Origin: Phoronis australis
Lineage: Eukaryota; Phoronida; Phoronidae
Reading direction: 5' to 3'
DNA: 28,557 nucleotides
Assembly: GCA_002633005.1 (NCBI GenBank)
Contig: NMRA01001125.1
Span: 23,663-52,219 of the forward strand
The notes under the pieces are model-generated. The model saw only the letters and a program-made list of their open reading frames with translations, was not told the DNA's origin and searched no databases. Shown piece by piece: positions 1 through 9,184 of the stretch; position 1 is the stretch's first letter, and every line of letters begins with the position of its first letter. The translations under genes were made by a program, and so were the position numbers.

Positions 1-815
1 GTAGGCGAAAACAATTTACACAAAGTTTTAAACTTGTAACTTATACCGCTGTCCTCCAATATGGCCGACGCGATCCACACAAAGTGACCCAAATTTCGCC
101 ACAAAAATTCTACTAACTCTACAGTGCTTTCCCCGATTTTGATACTTTTTCGATTTTTACTGAGTGGAATGCATTAACTTTCCGATGATAGCAAAGAACT
201 TTTTCAAAACGAGAAAAAAATCAAAACGGAAAAAATGGTTCGACTGGTATTGATAGGTTCGGCCGTCCTACGTAAGGAATTAAACACCAATGCTATTTTA
301 ACATAATAAGTACGCGTAACATTCCAAAAAAAATTCAACGACCATTAATTACAAACTATAAATACACTACACACACAAACGAATTACGAGATATTACAAA
401 TAAATAAATTTTATGCAGTAAGTATTTTCGGATACTGGAACCACATGGGCAGTTTGAGACCAGGACTTTCAAGTACCTATCCTAAAGACTGTCTAAATCT
501 ATGTTTTTATCGTCAAGCAACCCAAAATAAGTTAACGCCGAAATGGAAACCCTGCAGCGCGCAGTTGGTAACGATGTCGGTGCCCATGAGACCCGACCTA
601 AACGCTATTCTTTCAAAATACCATTATATTTGTTTNATGGATTTTAATAATACATTAAATTCGTTATGAAATATTGGTTAAATTTTAATGTATTTGTCGG
701 AACGATGGATCCGCTTTTTTGAGACACCCTGTAAGTGAAAAAGTTCAGATAGCGCTACAATAATCATACCTAACAAACCAAAATAAACAGAGGACAGACG
801 ATTTGCTTTCATTTC
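1..815. other. 3' flank of the HECT gene, nothing recognised
   Basis: AT-rich sequence with a single N at 637. The short open frames here lack splice context or recognisable residues. No RNA gene or repeat was identified. Confidence 0.5.
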
Positions 816-821
816 TTTATT
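816..821 (-). promoter_or_regulatory. Possible polyA signal overlapping the stop codon
   Basis: AATAAA in transcript sense overlaps the TAA stop of the HECT gene. If used it would give an unusually short 3' UTR. Other signals further downstream (lower coordinates) may be used instead. Confidence 0.35.
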
Positions 822-1088
822 ATAAAAGGCCAAAATACGTGTTTGCGAAGCATAGATCATAAATATCAAAGAGGTTATGTCGGACGGGGGCTCTAAGAGG
901 AGGCAATGGCTCAACGGGAAGTCTTAGAATATTGCTGCAGGTTGATGCTGTTGGTGAGAATCCCTGATGTGGTGTAGCACAGGGAAATTCTATTGTAGGT
1001 TCGATGGAAAAGTCCAGTATGGGGCGACGCTCCAGCCCAGTGACGAATTTAAGGATGTGGCTGAGGGTTATGCAACCACGTTTTCCAG
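820..1088 (-). CDS. HECT domain exon 4: C-lobe with catalytic Cys and stop (residues 661-749)
   Basis: The terminal exon, with acceptor CTTTCTTTTTAG and stop TAA at 820-822. It encodes GKRGCITLSHILKFVTGLER, then the catalytic loop STCSNILRLP with the thioester-forming Cys at about residue 711, and ends FDIYDLCFANTYFGLL. HECT ligases accept ubiquitin from E2 on this Cys and pass it to a lysine of the substrate. The Cys, the following Asn and the LxLP are present, so the enzyme looks active. A Pro-rich stretch (VEPLPPLRAPV) separates the catalytic loop from the last helix. The tail ends in the aromatic/hydrophobic motif expected at a HECT C-terminus. Confidence 0.92.
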
Positions 1089-1454
1089 CTAAAAAGAAAG
1101 GTCATACTTTGAGAATGATTTCAACAGACGGCAACTGAACCCACAAGATTTACAATACAAACAAACATTCAACAATACTAAGTATCCCATTAAGTATTGA
1201 TGCAGAAATGGAATGGTGACCATTTAGAAATGCAAACAAATATTCACTCTTTTAGTTCAAGCCAGCAGTTCTTAATTACTAATTAAGTATTTATGGAGAA
1301 TTTTAATTGGAAGTCTAACAGCATAGAGTGACAGTATACTGTCATATTTACCGGTAGCTATCTATTGATGAAAGTTTAAGTTACAGGCTGAGTATCTGGC
1401 ATATGCTCCTACACTGCTCCATGTTTCATATCTACAATTGGTTCCAACATCTAC

Positions 1455-1635
1455 CTGCAACATCTTTAGTGTATCTAACAAATCTTTTGTAGATCTCCTC
1501 CTCCGATGCCCTTCTCACTGAACCAAGAGGGGAAAAATTGGCACGAAACATTTTTATCAATATTCTAGATGTCATTTGTCCCTCATCGGAACCTGGCATC
1601 AGGAGGAACTTGATGGTGGGTTTCTCTTTCATCAG
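1455..1635 (-). CDS. HECT domain exon 3: N-lobe end and hinge (residues 601-660)
   Basis: A 181-bp exon with TTGTGTTACAG acceptor and GCAG/GTAGAT donor, phase 0 in and phase 1 out. It encodes LMKEKPTIKFLLMPGSDEGQ, then MTSRILIKMFRANFSPLGSV and EEEIYKRFVRYTKDVA. The upstream open codons (MFAFFYF...) are intron and should not be used as a start. The final G joins CT of the last exon to make Ala, giving TKDVAA-GKRGCITL. Confidence 0.88.
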
Positions 1636-3181
1636 CTGTAACACAAAGTTGAAATAAAAAAAAGCAAACACAGTGCTGGAAAGTCCACGTCGCTTGGTTA
1701 AAACAAATGACTATGAGCTATGCAATATTGCAATGGCGACTTTCAGTGGTCTCAGCTACAAAATTTTTCGTCTATACGAATGTGGTCACGTGGCCTGTTA
1801 TTTCATATACGGTTTAGGTATCACGAATGTACTGTTGGTAAATTAGGCTACTAGGGCACAACTCGGCAAAATGATCACGACAAGATTTTTGTCGTATAGT
1901 TGAAAAAAACCCATGTTTAGCTGACATGGCCTCGAGACCGATCTACTTTGTGATTCAGCCATTTCGACTGGTTCGGACTGCGCCGCTAAATTAGTATTGC
2001 TTATTCACCGCTTGGGGCGCTAGTTTTTCGACCATTGCGGCGAATGGCAAGATGGCGGAGTAAATTCTCCTATTCTGGTACACTACATGATCCAATCAGC
2101 TTCGTACAAAGTCGGCTCATCGAGGAAGAGCACTGTTTACATACCTTGTCATTTTGTTAATTTCATCAAAAACTACAGGACAATGGAATCATTGCTGGCC
2201 AAATCTGTGGTACTTAATGGACATTTGACATGTTGCAATGTCTTATCCAGTCGCCATTTGTGTATTTGTTGTTGCCTATGGCGATGAAAAAGCGATGGAT
2301 TTTTTGAGCACTCAGAGAAATAATTATCGATTACGGGGGACAATTGTGATTTTAACCCCCATGGATTGTCTCAGCTCATAAAAATAAAGTTTACAACATA
2401 AACTAACTGTACTGACACAAAAACCTCTAGTTTAGTGGGATACTTTTTCACTGGCATCATAGACATGGACTTCCAACTCCGTATATTTTCAACTGACGAA
2501 ATCTAACGACACCAAGCAAATTTAGCAATTCCGCCAAGTACGTTGTCTGCTAATCATGGTCGGCTGTTGTGTGGTCAGGTGCCAAAAGTACTCATGATAC
2601 CAACAGAGTCATTGGAAGACTTTGAACAACGCTTCAATGCCATTTTTGTTGTACTGGACGGTAAAATAGAAACGAGAATTTCCCGTCACAATACATTAAT
2701 CAGCAACTGAAATTGGTTATTTAGGAGAGTGGCACCTCCTCTACTAGAATAGTACGCAAGAAAATGTTAGAGTTGCGAATCTTGACTATAATCTATGCTG
2801 GCATGTCATGTGTGTTAGTGAATGTGAGACAGTAACGCACAGTTATTGAGCACAGGACTGATCCTGAGATGAGAGAGTTATTTTGAATGCATAGATACTC
2901 ATCTGCATAGAATAACGCGCACACAGTCAAGTCGTGATTAAAGCTACATGTATTCAGGAAGAATCATGCTACCGTTATACGAATATGTATGATGTTGCAT
3001 ATCTTAATTATTGTACTTTCAATTAATATTTGGTAATTGTCATTCATTTTAATATAAAACTGGCATCATAAAACTGAACAATGTGAAACTCTCACTTGTA
3101 AACAATTCCATTTTGTATCTCAAAACGTTTTTGCCAAACACATTATCAACATAACCTCAAATGAAATGTAGGAAGACTAAC
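1636..3181 (-). other. Intron of the HECT gene (1.5 kb)
   Basis: The sequence between HECT exons 2 and 3, with GT at 3180-3181 and AG at 1636-1637 in transcript sense. No repeat, exon or transposon terminus was recognised in it. Confidence 0.7.
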
Positions 3182-3309
3182 CTGAATAAGACCAGTTCTC
3201 CTGACACCGGTAATAAACTGGTCTCTTTCCTCACTATCATCACCACTGTCACCACAGAGTACATTGTGTAAGAAGCTAGGTCTTGGGCCTCCTTGTATCA
3301 GAGATAGTC
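3182..3309 (-). CDS. HECT domain exon 2: N-lobe middle (residues 558-600)
   Basis: A 128-bp exon with TTATGCAG acceptor and CAG/GTTAGT donor, phase 1 in and phase 0 out. It encodes LSLIQGGPRPSFLHNVLCGD, an acidic turn (SGDDSEERDQ) and FITGVRRTGLIQ. The split Gly codon gives the continuous reading AGVLTG-LSLIQGGP, which fits the HECT N-lobe of G2E3-like proteins. Too short to be found as a free-standing reading frame; it is supported by exact phase agreement on both sides. Confidence 0.88.
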
Positions 3310-3473
3310 CTGCATAATAAATGAAATTATTTAATGCAACATTGACAAAGTGAAACTTGATAATGCCACGACCAATAACTTACCAGGACTTTTGCGATTC
3401 TAGGATGGGTGCCTTCATAAAACTGAATTGTGTGAGAGTGTTATTAAATGGTTGGTGCCTTCTCAGTATGCTG

Positions 3474-3916
3474 TTAAGATAACTGTAGACCTTGTTTACA
3501 AGGTTGTACTCACGTGCAAATATTTTATATTTAGCTCTAACCTCAGCAAATTATATATTTTCTGAAAGGTGAATAAATTTCGGTCCTAACATAATTTATC
3601 ATTCTAATTTACTTGTCTTATTTTTTCAGGAGATATGCATTTTAAATAAAAAATATTTGTGTGACTTTGAAAATTGTCCCTCCAATCATATTGGTCTTTC
3701 ACCAACATGTTGATAACGGCATTTTCAAGAGAAATGTGTCATTTTTGAAATAGGTTTTAGTCTTTAACTTACGACTTTTTAGAGCATTTTGAGCAAAAAT
3801 AGCCACTCCTTGATTTTTGAATGACTCCTTCCGAAAAAATAGGGGTTAGAGCTGACAGAATTTAAGTTATTTGCACATGAGTACAATCTGGTAAACAAGG
3901 TTCACAGTTACCTTAA
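3474..3916. repeat. Long inverted repeat within HECT intron (MITE-like)
   Basis: The left arm (about 3474-3572) reappears as the imperfect reverse complement at about 3822-3916. Matching blocks include ACCTTGTTTAC, TTGTACTCA(C/T)GTGCAAAT and AGCTCTAACC. The centre is about 250 bases of AT-rich sequence. It may be a palindromic miniature transposon or a foldback element; no clear target-site duplication was found. If transcribed in the intron it could form a long hairpin. Confidence 0.6.
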
Positions 3917-4163
3917 AAATACATCCACTCACACTTACACCAGACAATTATTATTGATGGTAACAGTGTTGCCAATGGACGGATATGATGATGCACAGTA
4001 TCACAAGCAGCATAATTAAGATTAAATTGTTCTTAGCAGTCACACTGTACTGTATGAAAGTATGCTCATCACATTTTTCAAAATAATTAATTATAAACAG
4101 CGGAGAATTTGCGTGAATTTATTGTACCTTCACTTTATACAGTCAGGAACACAACTGAATTAC

Positions 4164-4534
4164 CTGTTAGGACTCCTGCCACAAAGAAATGCATTTTTGC
4201 CAGGCCATAATCGTCTCTTTTCACCTTAACTTCTCCCTCATCCTCAATCAAAAATCTCTCCTTAACTTCTTTGATTACCAGAGTTAAAAACTCTCTCCTC
4301 GGTCCACCAACATCCTCTGCAACTTCCCCATAAAATGACACATTCAAGGGAAGCCGTATGTTGGGAAGATCCAGAATCTCCTCCACACAAGTCTCCCAGA
4401 GGCGTTCTCTGGACACATCTATTTCGGCGGTGTCACCTACAGGGGCACAGGATGTGTCGGTTATATCCAATGGCCGTCCTTGTAGAAAAGCTGCTTGGAA
4501 AGCTTTCATGATCGTTACAGGTTCTCTGCCCAGC
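4164..4534 (-). CDS. HECT domain exon 1: N-lobe start (residues 434-558)
   Basis: A 371-bp exon with TTTTATAG acceptor and ACAG/GTAATT donor, phase 2 in and phase 1 out. It carries the recognisable start of a HECT N-lobe: REPVTIMKAFQAAF, DVSRERLWE, and the strongly diagnostic NVSFYGEVAEDVGGPRREFL (compare V-x-F-x-G-E-x-x-x-D-x-G-G-P-R-R-E-F in the family), followed by a helix and AKMHFFVAGVLTG. The N-lobe is where E2 enzymes dock in HECT ligases. The exon starts before the Met at residue 445; that Met is internal, not a start. Confidence 0.9.
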
Positions 4535-4798
4535 CTATAAAACGTGGGTATATAATGCCATTCAGAAATTAATGCGTAAATACAGTGATTGTAGAATATT
4601 CGGATTGATCTTTACCTGTTTTATGAAACCTAGCAGTGCTAGTTTTTGATAAAAAGTTTGTAATCAGTATAAAAGTGCTCGCAGAGCCAAACTAGATATT
4701 ACTAAGAATCTATCATCTTTAAATTGTCCTGGTTATTTTCAAACAATTAATGAAACAATATTGTTGGGCTGAATTTGTTAGTTCAATCTCTCACTTAC

Positions 4799-4923
4799 TC
4801 AGTATCACAGGCCAGTTTCACTATCTTGCTGATGACTTCATCAATCTGTGCATCTCCTTCAAATGAACCAGGTATGGAAAGGGGTGTAGAACTGTGTAGG
4901 GAAAAGGGTACTGGCTGAAGTTC
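4799..4923 (-). CDS. Linker exon before the HECT domain (residues 393-434)
   Basis: A 125-bp exon with ATTATTTCAG acceptor and GA/GTAAGT donor, phase 0 in and phase 2 out. It encodes a Pro/Ser-rich start (ELQPVPFSLHSSTPLSIPGS) followed by an acidic helix (GDAQIDEVISKIVKLACDTE). The split Glu codon joins the next exon to give ACDTE-LGREPVTIMKAF. Its role is probably to lead into the HECT N-lobe. A 24-bp shorter version exists at 6705-6805. Confidence 0.8.
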
Positions 4924-5382
4924 CTGAAATAATTCACATCAATTTATAGTTTTGTTCTGGAAACACTGCTTTCATGAACCCATGTGTTTGAGGATTTTCA
5001 CGAGGCTGAGGTACTGTAGGCCTCATAAAAATCCTACAAAAACATCCCAGATGAGCTGTTTTTGGGTTCCATATTCACCGTGTGCCACAACATTGTTATA
5101 ACACATATGCAAATGGGAATTCAATGACTGTCACCTGCACGCTTTGTGCCAACAGCCAAACATGTATTTGGTATATATATTTTCATCAATATTATTATCA
5201 TTATCTTTATACTATATTAATATTAGTTTACCTTTAATGATTTGAAAAAAATGTTATTGTCACAATTGTTGTGACGTTTTCTGTCACGTGGATTATACAA
5301 GATGTACCTCAAAGTGTACATTATTTGCTGTCGTATAGGTCGTATAAATCAGCCAAAATGGATTTAGGAAATTTTTAGTTAC

Positions 5383-5448
5383 CTCAGATTCACGGGTCTC
5401 TTCAGCACTAGTAGTAGCCAGTAGATGTTGGGAGGCTGACTCATGTTC
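5383..5448 (-). CDS. 66-bp repeat exon, unit 1 (most 3')
   Basis: A phase-0 exon with TTTTACAG acceptor and GAG/GTAACT donor, encoding EHESASQHLLATTSAEETRE plus SE. It is the last repeat unit before the linker exon at 4799-4923. The linker exon also begins GAA-CTT after a TTTCAG acceptor, which could mean it shares an origin with the repeats, but the rest does not align well. Confidence 0.75.
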
Positions 5449-5701
5449 CTGTAAAATTCACACAATAACAGTGTTCCATAATCACTCAATAGCGTGGACG
5501 TATGTGTTCTTTTTGTTTTGTCGTTTGACGAAATGATCTTTGTACATAATTCATCCAATGATGTGTGGTTAGCCAAAATTGTTTTCTTTCCAATGTGCGT
5601 GGTTTCCTTATAAAGAAGAATCTTTGACACTAAATAAATGTATCGAAAGACTCACTTGAGATATATTAGGTGTGAAAAAATGCCCCAACTAGTGTCCCTA
5701 C

Positions 5702-5767
5702 CTCAGATTCACGGGTTACTTCAGCACTAGTAGTAGCCAGTAGATGTTGGGAGGCTGACTCATAATC
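5702..5767 (-). CDS. 66-bp repeat exon, unit 2
   Basis: A phase-0 exon with TTTTACAG acceptor and GAG/GTAGGG donor, encoding DYESASQHLLATTSAEVTRE plus SE. It is one ~310-bp repeat unit away from units 1 and 3. The intron sequence is repeated along with the exon, so the duplication unit is exon plus intron. Confidence 0.75.
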
Positions 5768-6009
5768 CTGTAAAATTCACAGAATAACAGTGTTCCATAA
5801 TCACTCAATAGCGTGGACGTGTTCTTTTTGTTTTGTCGTGTGACAAAACGATCTTTGTACACAATTCACTCAATGATGCAGGGTTAACTAAAATCGTTTT
5901 CTTTCAAATGTGCGTGGTTTCCTTATAAAGAATTATCTTCGACACTAAATATCTTAAGACTCCCTTGAGATATATCAGGTGTGAAAAAGGCCACAACTAG
6001 TGTCCATAC

Positions 6010-6075
6010 CTCAGATTCCCGGGTTTCTTCAGCACTAGTGGTAGCCACTAGATGTTGGGAGGCTGACTCATATTC
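6010..6075 (-). CDS. 66-bp repeat exon, unit 3
   Basis: A phase-0 exon with TTTTACAG acceptor and GAG/GTATGG donor, encoding EYESASQHLVATTSAEETRE plus SE, the same peptide as unit 6. It is the first repeat unit of the left-hand duplicate in transcript order. Beyond it lie a TA microsatellite and the N at 6364. Confidence 0.75.
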
Positions 6076-6339
6076 CTGTAAAATTCACACAATAACAGTG
6101 TTCCATAATCACTCAATAGCGTGGACGTACGTGTTCTTTTTGTTTTGTCGTTTGAGGAAATGATCTTTGTACATAATTCATCCAATGATGTGTGGTTAGC
6201 CACAATTGTTTTCTTTCTAATGTGCCTGGCTTCCTTATAAAAAATAATCTTGACACTAAATATCTAAAGACTCACATGAGATATATCAGGTGTTAAAAAT
6301 GTCACAACTTGTGTCCAGGGTTGTGCATTAGTTGAGAAT

Positions 6340-6363
6340 ATACATGTGTGTATATATATATAT
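6340..6363. repeat. TG/TA microsatellite at assembly junction
   Basis: A TG-TA dinucleotide tract abutting the N at 6364. It corresponds to the TA tract at about 8218-8236 in the other copy, with a different length and composition. Confidence 0.7.
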
Positions 6364-6364
6364 N

Positions 6365-6439
6365 GTTATATCCAATGGCCGTCCTTGTAGAAAAGCTGCT
6401 TGGAAAGCTTTCATGATCGTTACAGGTTCTCTACCCAGC
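6365..6439 (-). pseudogene. Truncated copy of first HECT exon at assembly junction
   Basis: It matches the first 75 bases (transcript sense) of the HECT exon at 4164-4534, including the TATAG acceptor, then stops abruptly at the single N at 6364. It has no donor and no downstream HECT sequence. The break coincides with the N rather than with a biological boundary, so this is best explained as the end of an unmerged overlapping contig, not as a real broken exon. Confidence 0.75.
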
Positions 6440-6704
6440 CTATAAAAACGTGGGTATATAATGCCATTCAGAAAAGAATGCGTAAATACAGTGATTGTAG
6501 AATAATCGGATTGATCTTTACCTGTTTTATGAAACCTAACAGTGCTAGTTTTTGATAAAAAGTTTGTAATCTGTATAAAAGTGCTCGCAGAGCCAAACTA
6601 GATATTACTAAAAATCTATCATCTTTAAATTGACCTGGTTATTTTCAAACAATTAATGAAACAATATTGTTGGGCTGAATTTGTTAGTTCAATCTCTCGC
6701 TTAC

Positions 6705-6805
6705 TCAGTATCACAGGCCAGTTTCACTATCTTGTTGATGACTTCATCAATCTGTGCATCTCCTTCAAATGAACCAGGTATGGAAAAGGGTACTGACTGA
6801 AGTTC
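6705..6805 (-). CDS. Linker exon, right-hand duplicate, 24 bp shorter
   Basis: A copy of the exon at 4799-4923, with the same acceptor (ATTTCAG) and a GA/GTAAGC donor. It is 101 bp rather than 125 bp because 24 bp (eight codons, LHSSTPLS in the longer copy) are absent, which keeps the frame. One Pro is Ser here (ELQSVPFSIPGSF). It should be treated as the second allele of the same exon, not as an extra exon, because the following HECT exon copy is cut off at the N at 6364. Two copies in series would break the frame (phase 0 in, phase 2 out). Confidence 0.55.
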
Positions 6806-7266
6806 CTGAAATAATTCACATCAATCTATAGTTTTGTTCTGGAAACACTGCTTTCATGAACCCATGTGTTTGAGGATTTTCACGAGGCTGAGGTACAGTA
6901 GGCCTCATAAAAATCCTACAAAAACATCTCAAATGAGCTGTTTTTGGGTTCCATATTCACCGTGTGCCAAAACATTGTTATAACACATATGCAAATGGGA
7001 ATTCAATGACTGTCACCTGCTCGCTTTGTACCAACAGCCAAACATGTATTTGATATATATATATTTTCATCAATATTATTATCATTATTTTTATACTATA
7101 TTATTATTAATTTAACTTTAATGATTTGAAAAAAATGTTATTGTCACAATTGTTGTGACGTTTTCTGTCACGTGGATTATACAAGATTTACCTCAAAGTG
7201 TACATTATTTGCTGTCGTATAGGTCGTATAAATCAGCCAAAATGGATTTAGGAAATTTTTATTTAC

Positions 7267-7332
7267 CTCAGATTCACGGGTCTCTTCAGCACTAGTAGTA
7301 GCCAGTAGATGTTGGGAGGCTGACTCATATTC
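7267..7332 (-). CDS. 66-bp repeat exon, unit 4 (duplicate partner of unit 1)
   Basis: A phase-0 exon with TTTTACAG acceptor and GAG/GTAAAT donor, encoding EYESASQHLLATTSAEETRE plus SE. It pairs with 5383-5448 and sits at the same distance from the next exon (the linker exon copy at 6705-6805). This is the last repeat unit before the linker exon in the right-hand copy. Confidence 0.73.
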
Positions 7333-7579
7333 CTGTAAAATTCACACAATAACAGTGTTCCAGAATCACTCAATAGCGTGGACGTATGTGTTCTTTTTGT
7401 TTTGTCGTTTGACGAAATGAACTTAATTCATCCAATGATGTGTGGTTAGCCACAATTGTTTTCTTTCCAATGTGCGTGGTTTCCTTATAAAGAAGAATCT
7501 TTGACACTGAATAAATGTATCTAAAGACTCACTTGAGATATATTAGGTGTGAAAAAAATGTCCCAACTAGTGTCCATAC

Positions 7580-7645
7580 CTCAGATTCACGGGTTTCTTC
7601 AGCACTAGTAGTAGCCAGTAGATTTTGGGAGGCTGACTCATAATC
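7580..7645 (-). CDS. 66-bp repeat exon, unit 5 (duplicate partner of unit 2)
   Basis: A phase-0 exon with ACAG acceptor and GAG/GTATGG donor, encoding DYESASQNLLATTSAEETRE plus SE. It pairs with the unit at 5702-5767 (both begin DYE and share intron differences) but carries Asn for His at position 8, and Glu where the partner has Val. These are the kind of differences expected between two haplotypes. Confidence 0.72.
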
Positions 7646-7887
7646 CTGTAAAATTTACAGAATAACAGTGTTCCATAATCACTCAATAGCGTGGACGTGT
7701 TCTTTTTGTTTTGTCGTGTGACAAAACGATCTTTGTACACAATTCACCCAATCAACGGGGTTAACTAAAATCGTTTTCTTTCAAATGTGCGTGGTTTCCT
7801 TATAAAGAATAATCTTCGACACTAAATATCTTAAGACTCCCTTGAGATATATCAGGTGTGAAAAAAGGCCACAACTAGTGTCCATAC

Positions 7888-7953
7888 CTCAGATTCCCGG
7901 GTTTCTTCAGCACTAGTGGTAGCCACTAGATGTTGGGAGGCTGACTCATATTC
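7888..7953 (-). CDS. 66-bp repeat exon, unit 6 (duplicate partner of unit 3)
   Basis: A phase-0 exon with TTTTACAG acceptor and GAG/GTATGG donor, encoding EYESASQHLVATTSAEETRE plus SE. It encodes the same peptide as the unit at 6010-6075, including the Val at position 10 that separates these two from the Leu-bearing units. It belongs to the right-hand copy of the 1.9-kb duplication. Confidence 0.75.
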
Positions 7954-8271
7954 CTGTAAAATTCACACAATAACAGTGTTCCAGAATCACTCAATAGCGT
8001 GGACGTACGTGTTCCTTTTGTTTTGTCGTTTGACGAAATGATCTTTGTACATAATTCATCCGATGATGTGTGGTTAGCCACAATTGTTTTCTTTCTAATG
8101 TGCGTGGTTTCCTTATAAAAAATAATCTTGCCACTAAATATCTAAAGACTAACATGAGATATATCAGGTGTTAAAAATGTCACAACTTGTGTCCAGGGCT
8201 GTGCATTAGTTGAGAATATATATATTATATATATATACGTCACCCAATGTGGATTTAATCTCTATACTTAC

Positions 8272-8337
8272 CTCGGATCCACGGGTATCTTCAGTACTAG
8301 TAGTAGCCAGAAGATGTTGGGAAGCTGACTCAAATTC
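8272..8337 (-). CDS. 66-bp repeat exon, unit 7
   Basis: A phase-0 exon with ACAG acceptor and GAG/GTAAGT donor, the best donor of the array. It encodes EFESASQHLLATTSTEDTRG plus SE. It is intermediate between the near-identical units 1-6 and the diverged units 8-9. It lies just outside the duplicated 1.9-kb segment, so it is single-copy in the assembly. A TA microsatellite lies immediately below it at about 8218-8236. Confidence 0.75.
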
Positions 8338-8582
8338 CTGTAAAATTCACACAATAACATTGTTTGAGATCCACTCATTAGCGTGGACGTGTTCTTTTTG
8401 TTTTGTCATGTGACAAAATGATGTTTGTATACAGCGCGCCCAATGATGCGTGGTTAACTAAAATCGATTTCTATCCAATGTGCGTGGTTTACTAATAAAA
8501 AACAATCTTTGATCTTGAATACCTAAGGCGCACTTGATTATATCAGGAGTTAACAATGCCAAAGTTGTGCATTAGTTGAGAG

Positions 8583-8630
8583 TATGTGTGTGTGTGTGTG
8601 CCCGCGTGCGCGCGCGGGTGTATGTGTATA
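8583..8630. repeat. GT/GC dinucleotide microsatellite
   Basis: A TG-repeat run passing into a CGCG-rich tract and back to TG, in the intron between repeat units 7 and 8. It could adopt alternative DNA structures. Absent from the introns of the other units. Confidence 0.7.
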
Positions 8631-8670
8631 GACGTCGGCCAAAGAAAGTGGATTTAATCTTTATTTTTAC

Positions 8671-8736
8671 TTCGGTTTCATGAGTCTCTTCAGTACTGGT
8701 AGTAGCCCATAGATGAGGTGATGTTGGCTCAAGTTC
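8671..8736 (-). pseudogene. 66-bp repeat exon, unit 8 (probably dead: acceptor AG lost)
   Basis: It aligns in register with the other 66-bp units and stays open in the same frame (ELEPTSPHLW ATTSTEETHE TE). The base pair that should read AG before GAA is TGG in transcript sense, so there is no usable acceptor at the expected place. The donor is also weaker (GAA/GTAAAA). It is probably skipped. Because the unit is 66 bp in phase 0, skipping does not disturb the frame. A nearby cryptic acceptor could rescue it; none is obvious. Confidence 0.6.
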
Positions 8737-9118
8737 CCAGAATAAGTGTTCTCCAAGGACGTATGGTTCACTGAATGTCCATAATTTCCTTTCAAAAATA
8801 TGCTTTCACCCTAAATATCTGAAAACTGACCTAATTACAAAAGGTGTTCAAAAAAGGCCATAATGTCCATGCAAAGCTATTCTCATTGATAATATATACA
8901 TCATTTAAAGTGTTTTGTAATGCGACGAAATGATGTTTGCGCACGAATCACCCAAGTATGCGTGATGCATGGATAACTAAAAACACTAATGCGTATGATC
9001 TTCAAAATAATGTTTGTTTCTAATATCAAAAGACTCAATTAAGTTATATCAGCTGTTCAAAAAGGCCACAACCGTCCAGAGCTGTGCTTTAGTTGAAGTC
9101 GTCTACCTTTATATTTAC

Positions 9119-9184
9119 CTGGATTTCGGGAGTCTCTTCTGAATCAGATGCATCCCCTAGTGTATGAGAAGCCGACCCAATTTC
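9119..9184 (-). CDS. 66-bp repeat exon, unit 9 (most 5' and most diverged)
   Basis: A 66-bp phase-0 exon with TTTTCCAG acceptor and CAG/GTAAAT donor. It encodes EIGSASHTLGDASDSEETPE plus IQ. It has the same length, borders and Ser/Thr/Glu composition as the other units but is clearly diverged, keeping mainly E-x-x-SAS and EET. It directly follows the zinc-finger exon in transcript order. Its flanking intron shares motifs with the introns of the rest of the array (for example CTCACTTGATTATATCAGGTG), so it arose from the same duplication unit. The encoded piece is an acidic, probably disordered spacer. Confidence 0.7.

Larger units (their letters stand above)
4460..6363. repeat. 1.9-kb direct duplication, left copy
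   Basis: It contains part of the first HECT exon, the linker exon and repeat exons 1-3, with introns, and is collinear with 6365-8236. The copies differ by scattered substitutions and small indels, including a 24-bp coding indel. The copy ends in a TA microsatellite at the single N at 6364. Confidence 0.85.
6365..8236. repeat. 1.9-kb direct duplication, right copy
   Basis: Collinear with 4460-6363. It starts abruptly inside a HECT exon right after the N at 6364 and continues into unique sequence past its TA microsatellite. This is the pattern left when the end of one contig and the start of the next overlap but fail to merge. Confidence 0.85.

Noticed and set aside
1432-1671. ATG at 1671 as a start of a short separate protein
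   Set aside because: The first 12 codons are intron; the segment is an internal HECT exon beginning at 1635.
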